Assembly (NCBI GenBank): GCA_965368175.1
Contig: CBDULX010000217.1
Location: forward strand, 1-5,058
Direction of reading: 5' to 3'
Length of the DNA stretch: 5,058 nt
Source of the DNA: CBDULX01 sp965368175
Lineage (GTDB): Bacteria > Pseudomonadota > Gammaproteobacteria > SZUA-229
In this document: piece by piece, positions 1 through 5,058 of the stretch
Position numbering within the stretch: the stretch's first letter is position 1
How the letters are laid out: each line of letters starts with the position of its first letter
Position numbers and translations under genes: made by a program
The notes under the pieces: generated by a model
The model's input: only the letters and a program-made list of their open reading frames with translations
Told to the model about the DNA's origin: nothing
Database searches by the model: none

Positions 1-1739
1 GCACGGGTTGAGAAACTGGCTACACTATGGTGCATGTCCAGTTCATCTTCCATGTAATGGCGAAGGTCAATAACAGGAATGTTAATCTGTCCAAGGAATA
101 CCTGCCCTGAACGATAGGCTGCCTGAATGGCAGGTAAATAGCCCTCAGTCCTCGGGGCCGGTTGACTGGATGGGTCATTACTATGATTCATGTTGTGCTG
201 GCTCCATGCCGAATATCCCGAGGGGCTGAGCGAGGGTTCAGCTCCTAGAAACCAGTAAGATTCAGCTTGCATATGTTCCGGTGTTTTCCAGCCCCCGATT
301 GAGGCATTGAGTTTGAGAAACTCATCTATCGAAATACGGCGTTGTGTTAGTGCCGTTAAACCATATTGAACGCCTATATTATCCCATGTTACATGGGTAT
401 AATTATTGTCTGAAGTTCCGTAAATGTATTTCATGCTATCCCAGTAGTTGAGCTGGCTTTGATCAAGGATAGACTGTGCGATTTTGTCACTGAACAAGGG
501 ATAGTGTGGATTCAAAATTAATGGTGAGAGACCTCGCCACGCATTGATGCATTCTGAATTACCCGTGGTGATGTGGATGGGTTTTCCTGTGAGTAGATTG
601 GCCAGTGCCGTGAGCCAGGTATATTTATTGAATCGACCATCTATGGCATTCATGCCTTCGATCAGCTTTCGCTCACCCCAGTCACTCCATCTTGGATTGT
701 CGGCATCCTTCACATCAAAATAATATTCCAGTAGTTCGCAATCGAGTACATGAGGTGTTTGGGTAATCATGTCCGGGTATGAATAAAGAGCTACGGCAGC
801 ATCCAGAATTGATGGGTTGTTCTGGGCAAGAAGATATTGCTGGATAGCGCCACCCGAGCCTCCAAGCCCTACCGTATAATCGGGTTCGCCATACTGAGAT
901 ATGAACTGACGTTTGAGCCTAAGTGCTGTGTCTTCTGATAACCAGATATCGTAATGATTTGAGGTCTGGTTGGCAGTGGAGTGAATGATAGCATAACCCT
1001 GTGCCAGTTGAGCCTGTCGTCGATTTAACATTTTTGGAATTTGAAGGCGACCCTGAATTTTACCAATGCCAACTCCGCCTCGAAACTGATAAATTAGTTT
1101 CCTGTTCCAGAATCTGGTGTCAGGCTGTTGAAGCTGGTCGTCCGGTCCTTTAAGGAGGTAAATAATATAAGGGTGTCGGTTTATGGTGCCGGTTTCGACG
1201 CGAATAATAAAATCCTGTGCCTGACCGGCGATAATGATTTTTTCAATATCCTGATGGGCCTGTTCAATGGGATAAAAATTATCGACATCAATTTTTTTAT
1301 AGTAATAGTGGATTTTTGTAGGAAGTGAGCAATCTTTACTGTAGCCCAGAATTTTATCTGTTTTACGATTACCATCCATTTCATAAATCGTTATACCCGC
1401 GGCCTCCTGGTTATCAATCAGAGGTTGTCCAAGTCCGGCTTGCTCTGTCCGGCAAAAATAAGGGTATTGTAGTGGGCCAGCAAACAGTGGCTGTACAGGG
1501 CCAGACTTGCCGGGTTTGATCGGGAAGGAAAATGTTTCTTCAGGCCGTTGTAGTCTTGAAGGATGAGTGCCTGAGTAAACTTGATAGGTTTGATTTATCT
1601 GGTAATTGCTGGGCAGTCCGATGACTTTTACTGGAAGATGATTATCTTCTGTGAGTAGAATGAATAGCGATACTATAACAAGTGCTATTACTGTAAAGGC
1701 AATTATATAAAACTGTTTTGAAAATATATTTTTCATCAT
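1..1739 (-). CDS. DUF6351-like serine hydrolase family protein, membrane-anchored or secreted (3' end off window)
   Basis: The reading frame is open for 579 codons with no frameshift and runs off the left edge, so the C-terminus is missing. It starts at ATG 1739; a second ATG follows at 1736, and in-frame stops lie about 25 bases upstream. No clear Shine-Dalgarno site is visible. Residues 10-30 form one hydrophobic segment after a Lys-containing N-terminus, with no lipobox and no obvious AxA cleavage site, so it is an uncleaved anchor or atypical signal peptide. Conserved-looking blocks are PYFCRTE (about 93-99), AGLGQPLIDNQ (101-111), GYSKDC (132-137), FRGGVG (219-224) and GLGGSGGA around Ser295, a GxSxG nucleophile elbow expected of alpha/beta hydrolases. 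Asp558 (PVIDLRHY) and His570/His571 (DMHHS) are candidate acid and base residues. The four cysteines (96, 137, 334, 397) would suit disulfides in a periplasmic protein. The DUF6351 assignment is from memory of these motifs; a tannase/feruloyl-esterase-like hydrolase is the alternative. The substrate is unknown. Confidence 0.8.
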   Translation of the reverse strand, partial: MMKNIFSKQFYIIAFTVIALVIVSLFILLTEDNHLPVKVIGLPSNYQINQTYQVYSGTHPSRLQRPEETFSFPIKPGKSGPVQPLFAGPLQYPYFCRTEQAGLGQPLIDNQEAAGITIYEMDGNRKTDKILGYSKDCSLPTKIHYYYKKIDVDNFYPIEQAHQDIEKIIIAGQAQDFIIRVETGTINRHPYIIYLLKGPDDQLQQPDTRFWNRKLIYQFRGGVGIGKIQGRLQIPKMLNRRQAQLAQGYAIIHSTANQTSNHYDIWLSEDTALRLKRQFISQYGEPDYTVGLGGSGGAIQQYLLAQNNPSILDAAVALYSYPDMITQTPHVLDCELLEYYFDVKDADNPRWSDWGERKLIEGMNAIDGRFNKYTWLTALANLLTGKPIHITTGNSECINAWRGLSPLILNPHYPLFSDKIAQSILDQSQLNYWDSMKYIYGTSDNNYTHVTWDNIGVQYGLTALTQRRISIDEFLKLNASIGGWKTPEHMQAESYWFLGAEPSLSPSGYSAWSQHNMNHSNDPSSQPAPRTEGYLPAIQAAYRSGQVFLGQINIPVIDLRHYMEDELDMHHSVASFSTR

Positions 1740-1805
1740 GATCAGTACTGGATCATAACTGTTTTATTATTCAAATGGCTAAAATTCAAGCTAAATTGGG
1801 ACATA

Positions 1806-1811
1806 ATTATA
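1806..1811 (-). promoter_or_regulatory. Candidate -10 box for the DUF6351-like gene
   Basis: The minus strand reads TATAAT here, a perfect sigma70 -10 hexamer. It would give a leader of roughly 60 bases before the ATG at 1739. No good -35 hexamer lies 16-18 bases upstream and the surroundings are AT-rich, so this could be chance. Confidence 0.3.
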
Positions 1812-1989
1812 TTCACTAACGCATTCTTGGGCTGATATTGTATCCTCGAAAGCCTGTTTATTTTATCAGAGGTTCCCTAACGGTTTTTGTTCAAATTGAA
1901 TGCTTAAAGATAGATATTATCCTGTTAATGTAAAAAATTTATGCAGCTTTATCCTGAGGCTCACTGCTATATGGTTAGCTGATGATCCA

Positions 1990-2040
1990 GGCCTGTTTAT
2001 GAAAGCTTTATAGTTATCTTAAGAGATGTATAACCAGGCC
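1990..2040. repeat. Imperfect inverted repeat (hairpin)
   Basis: GGCCTG (1990-1995) pairs with CAGGCC (2035-2040). After one mismatch, TTAT pairs with ATAA on the inner side, leaving a loop of about 26 bases. CCAGGCC also occurs as a direct repeat at 1987-1993 and 2034-2040. No T-run follows on either strand, so it is not a standard intrinsic terminator. Confidence 0.4.
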
Positions 2041-2049
2041 CAATTTAAC

Positions 2050-2093
2050 CGCCAGACAATGTAATTATTCATTTTTTAGCGATATTGTCGGCG
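2050..2093. repeat. Inverted repeat, 10-bp stem with one bulge
   Basis: CGCC-A-GACAAT (2050-2060) pairs with ATTGTC-GGCG (2084-2093), with one bulged A at 2054 and a 23-base AT-rich loop. It begins 10 bases after the preceding hairpin. It lacks a following T-tract. It could be part of a structured RNA or a two-half-site protein-binding element. Confidence 0.45.
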
Positions 2094-2371
2094 TGAAGTA
2101 TGTTATTTGGCTCACAAAATGTCGAAGAGCTGGGGTTGTGCAATTATTTAGGAATGGTATTCAGGCAATATTTTTTAAATTTATGTTATAGGTATGTGCG
2201 CCGCAGAATATGGGGCATGTTGATAAGTTATTGAAAATATTATGAATTAATAGAAATGTGTTACCTTGCCTGGGTAAGCAGACGAATATTTCATAGTAGC
2301 GATGATTTTTCTGGTGTTTATATAGGGAAATAGTGATCGATTATACTTAATGTATTACTTTAAGAATGTAC

Positions 2372-2377
2372 TATAAT
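2372..2377 (+). promoter_or_regulatory. Candidate -10 box for the SPOR lipoprotein genes
   Basis: TATAAT matches the sigma70 -10 consensus perfectly and lies 52 bases upstream of the TTG start at 2430, implying a leader of about 45 bases. The best -35 candidate is weak (TTAATG at 2347-2352, 19-base spacer). It may therefore depend on an activator or on another upstream element. Confidence 0.4.
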
Positions 2378-2417
2378 CAGCTAAACTTGAGTGAAATATG
2401 GGTAAATTTAAATTAAC

Positions 2418-2422
2418 GAGGG
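2418..2422 (+). promoter_or_regulatory. Ribosome binding site deciding the TTG start of the first SPOR lipoprotein
   Basis: GAGGG lies 7 bases before TTG 2430. No ATG or GTG at a suitable distance competes. Starting at this TTG gives a complete n-region (MKTQTIQK) before the hydrophobic core of the signal peptide. Confidence 0.7.
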
Positions 2423-2429
2423 TGCTGTT

Positions 2430-2984
2430 TTGAAAACTCAAACAATCCAAAAATTGATAATAAGCCTTGGCGTGGTAATGTTGGTGACAATGTTTTCTGG
2501 CTGTTCAAGCAAGCCATCTCCATGGACCAAAAAAGACTCTCCCTGGGGTCAGAGTGGTAAATCTCTAGGTGGAGAAGCTTCGGCAACGGATGAATATAAA
2601 GACGATCTGGCAGCTCCAGCAGGTGATATGGATTCACGCTTTGCGGAACCTGTTGACCCTTATGGGCCAGAAGTGGCTCCAATGGAGCTTGGCGGTCAGG
2701 CGCCTTCAGATGGTGACATCATGAGTCTTCCATCGAATTATTATGCAGTTCAGGTCATGGCATCGGTGGATATAGACCGAGTCTATAAATTTGCAGAACG
2801 TAATCAGTTGTCTGTGCGATATGTGATTCCAACCGTGCGCGACGGTGTAACCTGGCATGTATTACTGCTGGATGTATATCCTGATTTTGCGTCTGCAAAA
2901 GCCGGTGCCGCCGAAATGGAAGGCCTTTTGCCCGACAAGCCCTGGATACGAAAAGTAGGCTCTATACAGAAACTGGTGCCCTAA
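2430..2984 (+). CDS. SPOR-domain lipoprotein (first of a tandem pair)
   Basis: This is a 184-residue lipoprotein expected in the outer membrane, facing the periplasm. The signal peptide spans residues 1-24 and ends in a lipobox (FSGC) with Cys25 as the lipidated residue. Ser at +2 rather than Asp argues for outer-membrane sorting. Directly after it comes SSKPSPW32-TKKD-SPW39, then a Gly/Pro- and acid-rich linker (about 40-99) likely to be disordered. Residues 100-183 form a SPOR domain (PSNYYAVQVMAS, then TWHVLLLDVYP, ending PWIRKVGSIQ). Gln108, Ser112, Trp142 and Trp172 fall at conserved-looking positions. SPOR domains bind peptidoglycan glycan strands lacking stem peptides, typically at the division septum. 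It is paralogous to the next gene, 107 bases downstream, and probably shares its transcript. It is not RlpA, DamX, DedD or FtsN by architecture: there is no double-psi barrel and no inner-membrane anchor. Its specific role is unknown. Confidence 0.9.
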   Translation: MKTQTIQKLIISLGVVMLVTMFSGCSSKPSPWTKKDSPWGQSGKSLGGEASATDEYKDDLAAPAGDMDSRFAEPVDPYGPEVAPMELGGQAPSDGDIMSLPSNYYAVQVMASVDIDRVYKFAERNQLSVRYVIPTVRDGVTWHVLLLDVYPDFASAKAGAAEMEGLLPDKPWIRKVGSIQKLVP

Positions 2985-2990
2985 GATAGA

Positions 2991-3008
2991 ACTCAGTTAT
3001 AACTGAGT
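2991..3008. repeat. Perfect 18-bp palindrome after the first SPOR gene
   Basis: ACTCAGTTATAACTGAGT is a perfect palindrome starting 7 bases after the stop codon. As RNA it would fold into a 7-bp stem with a 4-base loop. No T-tract follows, so transcription probably continues into the next gene. A dimeric regulator site or an mRNA-stabilising hairpin are the alternatives. Confidence 0.6.
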
Positions 3009-3040
3009 CAGGAAATTAAATCCTGGTTCAGTCGGTTTTG

Positions 3041-3070
3041 CTCAGGAGGTACATTAAGGTACACTCCGAG
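3041..3070 (+). repeat. Bulged hairpin enclosing AGGAGG in the spacer between SPOR genes
   Basis: CTC-A-GGAGGTAC (3041-3052) pairs with GTAC-A-CTCC-GAG (3059-3070) around a 6-base loop, giving 11 base pairs with two single-A bulges. It encloses a perfect AGGAGG (3044-3049) that has no ATG, GTG or TTG at a usable distance. TAAAATACC follows, so it is not a canonical terminator. It lies 21 bases upstream of the next gene and could affect its translation or mRNA processing. Confidence 0.5.
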
Positions 3071-3085
3071 TAAAATACCGTTATT

Positions 3086-3090
3086 GGGGA
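3086..3090 (+). promoter_or_regulatory. Ribosome binding site of the second SPOR lipoprotein
   Basis: GGGGA lies only 1 base before ATG 3092 but 7 bases before the in-frame TTG at 3098. The 7-base spacing equals that of the first SPOR gene, which favours TTG 3098 as the real start. Confidence 0.5.
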
Positions 3091-3091
3091 A

Positions 3092-3625
3092 ATGACATTG
3101 AACATCCAACTGATCACATCATCAGCAAAACCGTTGTTGCTACTAGTCCTGTTTGGCATTCTGGCTGCTTGCTCCAGCAAACCCTCACCATGGGCTGAAA
3201 AGTCATCGCCCTGGGAGGATGGATTAAGCGACGAAGTGGTCGATGCTAATCAACCTGACATGATTGAAGATCCGGGTGGTCCGGTTGGAGTCGCTGGTAT
3301 GGACGATGCCGCGATGGTCGAGTCAACCATGAATGCGCAGCCAGAGATGGGTGATTTGCGTTCTGTACCGGCTAATTACTTTACGGTACAGGTATGTGCA
3401 TCAAGCAGTATGGAAAATCTCAGATTCTTCGCACGCCAGCATAATTTGTCGGATCAATGGACGGCCCGTACCAATGTGAATGGTAGATACTGGTACGTAT
3501 TGTTGCTGGGTGTTTACCCAACACGTGGTGAAGCAGTTAGTGCCCTGGCAGGTGTCAGAAATCGACTCGATACAACACCCTGGGTTCGTTCCATGGGGTC
3601 TCTACAGGCCGTTTTGATACAGTAA
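3092..3625 (+). CDS. SPOR-domain lipoprotein (second of a tandem pair)
   Basis: This is a 177-residue paralogue of the preceding gene. The signal peptide has a Leu-rich core and a lipobox (LAAC) with Cys27 as the lipid acceptor and Ser at +2, so an outer-membrane lipoprotein is expected. SSKPSPW34-AEKS-SPW41 follows, matching the neighbour's box, then an acidic linker (about 42-91). The SPOR domain covers residues 92-175 (PANYFTVQVCAS, then YWYVLLLGVYP, ending PWVRSMGSLQ), with Gln100, Trp134 and Trp164 matching the first copy. The two SPOR domains align without gaps over 84 residues, with 31 identities by hand count. The linkers differ and the domain surfaces have diverged, so this is an old duplication. 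The true start may be TTG 3098, which improves ribosome-site spacing and places the lipidated Cys at residue 25 as in the first copy. Expected function is peptidoglycan binding; a specific role is not known. Confidence 0.88.
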   Translation: MTLNIQLITSSAKPLLLLVLFGILAACSSKPSPWAEKSSPWEDGLSDEVVDANQPDMIEDPGGPVGVAGMDDAAMVESTMNAQPEMGDLRSVPANYFTVQVCASSSMENLRFFARQHNLSDQWTARTNVNGRYWYVLLLGVYPTRGEAVSALAGVRNRLDTTPWVRSMGSLQAVLIQ

Positions 3626-3685
3626 GTATTTATTTACTAAAGTAGAATATATCGGCAACGCTGTCGGCCTGTCTGTGTTCAGGTT
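3626..3685. terminator. Convergent intergenic gap with only weak terminator-like structure
   Basis: Sixty bases separate the convergent stops of the second SPOR gene and the cupin gene, so both transcripts should end near here. A short stem CGGCA/TGTCG (3653-3666, one G-U pair, 4-base loop) is followed on the minus strand by an AT-rich stretch (ATATATTCTACTTT). CCTG/CAGG adds a second 4-bp stem on that strand. Neither is a strong intrinsic terminator. Confidence 0.25.
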
Positions 3686-4048
3686 TTAGAGTAGCTCTGT
3701 GTCATCATGGTTATAGGCGGGTGCGCAGCAACATAAAATCACCAGTTCCTCATTGCCCATATTGCGAATTTTATGGGCGGTTCCTGGTTTAATCTGGATA
3801 GTATCACCGGTGCCAGCCTCGAAAACTTTATCTCCCAGCGTCATTAACCCCTGCCCTCGAGTTATGTGATACAGCTCTTCACTGTGATGGTGTCTATGTA
3901 ATCGGGTTTCCTGCCCTGCTTCAACAGTAGCTTCAGCCAGACTCTGATTGCGATTACCATGTAGTTCGGGATGCATGAGTTCCCGGATGCTGGAACCATC
4001 GCGAGTAATGAAAGCGTCTATTTGCTGGTAATGTGTATGCGTTTTCAT
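3686..4048 (-). CDS. Small single-domain cupin protein
   Basis: This is a 120-residue cytoplasmic protein with one beta-barrel cupin domain (Cupin_2 type) and no signal peptide. Cupin motif 1 is complete: Gly45-x5-His51-x-His53-x4-Glu58-x6-Gly65. Motif 2 is Gly81-x5-Lys87-Pro88-Gly89-x2-His92-x3-Asn96, with Lys where a Pro is common. His51, His53, Glu58 and His92 are the expected metal ligands, so a divalent-metal-binding barrel is likely. The region around 51-61 is unusually His-rich (HRHHHSEELYH). Three consecutive Cys (106-108) precede APAY near the C-terminus. The ATG overlaps the stop of the upstream YyaL-like gene as ATGA and has only a weak GAG upstream, which suggests translational coupling. 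Small cupins of this type include sugar isomerase-like, dioxygenase-like and ligand-binding proteins; the substrate cannot be read from the sequence. Confidence 0.88.
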   Translation of the reverse strand: MKTHTHYQQIDAFITRDGSSIRELMHPELHGNRNQSLAEATVEAGQETRLHRHHHSEELYHITRGQGLMTLGDKVFEAGTGDTIQIKPGTAHKIRNMGNEELVILCCCAPAYNHDDTELL

Positions 4049-5058
4049 TGGCTGCTCGGCAAAGTCCTGAACTGATTCAGGTAATTTATCAGTGCACCTT
4101 CATCGGTGACCGGGGCAAGGCAATGGCTGCCTTCACAAATATAGGCACAAATTGAGCCACGGGCTTTTTTATCGGCCAGCGATGCTGGTAGCTTACTGCT
4201 GGCTGGAATCACAAAGCAAAGCAGGGCATTGGCGTAATGCTCCTGCACTATTGATTGCCAGTGCAAGGCTTTATCGGCTTCTCCCCTAATTAGAATCACT
4301 TGCGCCGGATTCAGGTATTCTTCAACCGCATGCAGCAATGTGCAGTGGGTGATGGCCTGCATTTCCAGCTGACTAAAGCCGAGTTTTATGCAGCGTTCGG
4401 CAGATTGCAGATATCTGGGTTCAGCGAGTAACCATCCCAGTCGTTGCAGTGCCAGAGCGGCTGTGCCATTACCCGAAGGCATGGCATCATCGGCAAAGGT
4501 TTTATTACGCTGGATCAGTTGTTCATGGTCATGGCTGGTGAAATAAAAACCGCCGTGTTTCGGGTCTTCGAAATTTTTCAGCAAGGCATCGGCGAGCTGG
4601 CAGGCCCAGTCCAGATATTCATCACGCCAGTCGGATTGCAGATACTCAATCAGTGCCATTAGTAAATAGGCATAGTCATCCAGATAGGCATTTAGCTGGG
4701 AACGTCCATCGCGATAGCTGACCAGCAGGCGATTGTTCTGCCACATTTCCCGGTGTATGAAATCCAGTGCGTTCCTGGCTGAGCTGATCAATTCTGGTTG
4801 ATTGAAGATGCGGCCAGCTTCGGCCATAGCGCGTATCATCAAGGCATTCCATGAGCAAAGAACTTTGTCATCCACCCCCGGTGGAATTCTCTGGCTGCGA
4901 TCCTGAAGCAGGGTTTGGGCGGTGGCTGTTATGCGGTTGTTGATATTTTCTCGAGTATCAGCAAATGTATCAGCCAGCTGGTCATCAGTATAGTAACGAT
5001 GCAGGTGCCATTTGCCTTCGAAGTTAGCCGGTTGATCCAGTCCAAAGGCGGTGCTGAA
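4045..5058 (-). CDS. YyaL/SPATA20-type thioredoxin-domain protein, C-terminal half (5' end off window)
   Basis: The frame is open from the right edge to TGA at 4045-4047, showing 337 residues. The family is usually near 700 residues, so about half is present. The missing part should hold the N-terminal thioredoxin-like DUF255 domain. What is visible is the six-hairpin alpha/alpha-barrel region related to N-acylglucosamine 2-epimerases and glycosidases. Family-typical blocks, numbered from the visible start, are NFEGKWHLH (12-20), PPGVDDKVLCSWNALMI (59-75), LDDYAYLLMALIEY (126-139), GGFYFTSHDHEQLI (169-182), DDAMPSGNGTAAL (190-202) and AYICEGSHCLAPVTD (305-319). GTG at 4875 is an internal Val codon inside the PPGVDDKV block, not a start. 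The biochemical role of the family is unsettled; redox and sugar-related roles have been suggested. The stop overlaps the cupin start by four bases, so the two genes form an operon. Confidence 0.9.
   Translation of the reverse strand, partial: FSTAFGLDQPANFEGKWHLHRYYTDDQLADTFADTRENINNRITATAQTLLQDRSQRIPPGVDDKVLCSWNALMIRAMAEAGRIFNQPELISSARNALDFIHREMWQNNRLLVSYRDGRSQLNAYLDDYAYLLMALIEYLQSDWRDEYLDWACQLADALLKNFEDPKHGGFYFTSHDHEQLIQRNKTFADDAMPSGNGTAALALQRLGWLLAEPRYLQSAERCIKLGFSQLEMQAITHCTLLHAVEEYLNPAQVILIRGEADKALHWQSIVQEHYANALLCFVIPASSKLPASLADKKARGSICAYICEGSHCLAPVTDEGALINYLNQFRTLPSSQ

Larger units (their letters stand above)
1740..2429. other. AT-rich divergent intergenic region without a convincing gene
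   Basis: About 690 bases separate the divergent DUF6351-like gene and the first SPOR lipoprotein gene. Base composition is visibly richer in A+T than the flanking genes. I saw no tRNA, no known riboswitch core and no long open frame. The longest small frame I noted is 26 codons (2154-2234, plus strand). It encodes a basic peptide, but its AGGA abuts the ATG with no spacer, so it is not supported. The region holds candidate -10 boxes at both ends, two adjacent imperfect hairpins (1990-2040 and 2050-2093), a short inverted repeat TTACC-N7-GGTAA (2261-2277), and a 10-base direct repeat GCCTGTTTAT (1852-1861 and 1991-2000). It may carry regulatory DNA, a small RNA or the remains of a lost gene; the sequence does not decide. 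Confidence 0.6.

Noticed and set aside
1128..1519. Short open frames on both strands (1128-1328 plus, 1181-1384 minus, 1325-1519 plus)
   Set aside because: They lie inside the long continuous minus-strand hydrolase frame, match no family I know, and have no supporting spacing or ribosome sites.
1852..2000. Direct repeat GCCTGTTTAT (1852-1861 and 1991-2000) as mobile-element ends or a target duplication
   Set aside because: Flanking sequences share no further similarity, no terminal inverted repeats bracket the interval, and nothing transposase-like lies between.
2154..2234. 26-codon basic peptide frame in the intergenic region
   Set aside because: Its AGGA directly abuts the ATG with no spacer, and there is no family match or neighbour support; likely chance.
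2261..2277. TTACC-N7-GGTAA as an operator
   Set aside because: A 5-bp stem is expected by chance in several hundred AT-rich bases, and it is far from the candidate promoter.
2413..2682. 89-codon minus-strand frame over the first SPOR gene
   Set aside because: It is antisense to a well-supported lipoprotein with a signal peptide, lipobox and SPOR domain; its translation has no recognisable features.
3044..3073. Leader peptide using the perfect AGGAGG in the SPOR spacer
   Set aside because: The only in-range codon is ATT (then six codons to TAA); no ATG, GTG or TTG is available, so a leader ORF is not supported.
4444..4858. Frames at 4444-4662 (plus) and 4676-4858 (minus)
   Set aside because: Both are shadows of the YyaL-like gene, whose frame carries family-typical blocks across this stretch.
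4873..4875. GTG as a start for the YyaL-like gene
   Set aside because: The frame stays open upstream to the window edge and carries family sequence (NFEGKWHLH and beyond), so this GTG is an internal Val.

Overview
The window looks like ordinary chromosome from a Gram-negative bacterium, most likely a gammaproteobacterium. The evidence is two SPOR-domain lipoproteins with outer-membrane-type lipoboxes, moderate GC in the genes, and Shine-Dalgarno sites of the GAGG/GGGGA type. I cannot name a genus. No mobile element, CRISPR array, tRNA or rRNA was recognised.

Layout from left to right: (1) Positions 1-1739, minus strand: a large gene cut by the left edge, 579 codons visible. It encodes a membrane-anchored or secreted serine-hydrolase-like protein that I assign to the DUF6351 family (GGSGG nucleophile elbow at Ser295). 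(2) Positions 1740-2429: an AT-rich divergent intergenic region of about 690 bp with no convincing gene. It holds candidate -10 boxes for both flanking transcripts and two adjacent imperfect hairpins (1990-2040 and 2050-2093). (3) Positions 2430-2984 and 3092-3625, plus strand: two tandem paralogous lipoproteins. Each has a lipidated Cys followed by SSKPSPW-x4-SPW, an acidic linker, and a C-terminal SPOR (peptidoglycan-binding) domain. The 107-bp spacer between them holds a perfect 18-bp palindrome and a longer bulged hairpin that covers an AGGAGG. (4) Positions 3686-4048, minus strand: a small single-domain cupin. (5) Positions 4045-5058, minus strand: the C-terminal half of a YyaL/SPATA20-type protein (DUF255 family), cut by the right edge. 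Its stop codon overlaps the cupin start as ATGA.

Functionally there are three separate units. The SPOR pair probably sits in the outer membrane facing the periplasm and binds peptidoglycan, with septal localisation expected from the domain. The YyaL-cupin pair is a translationally coupled two-gene unit that converges on the SPOR pair across a 60-bp gap. The DUF6351 gene is divergent from the SPOR pair. Nothing in the sequence ties the three units into one pathway. The most interesting point is the duplicated SPOR lipoprotein with its conserved PSPW/SPW box and structured spacer; the rest is conventional.
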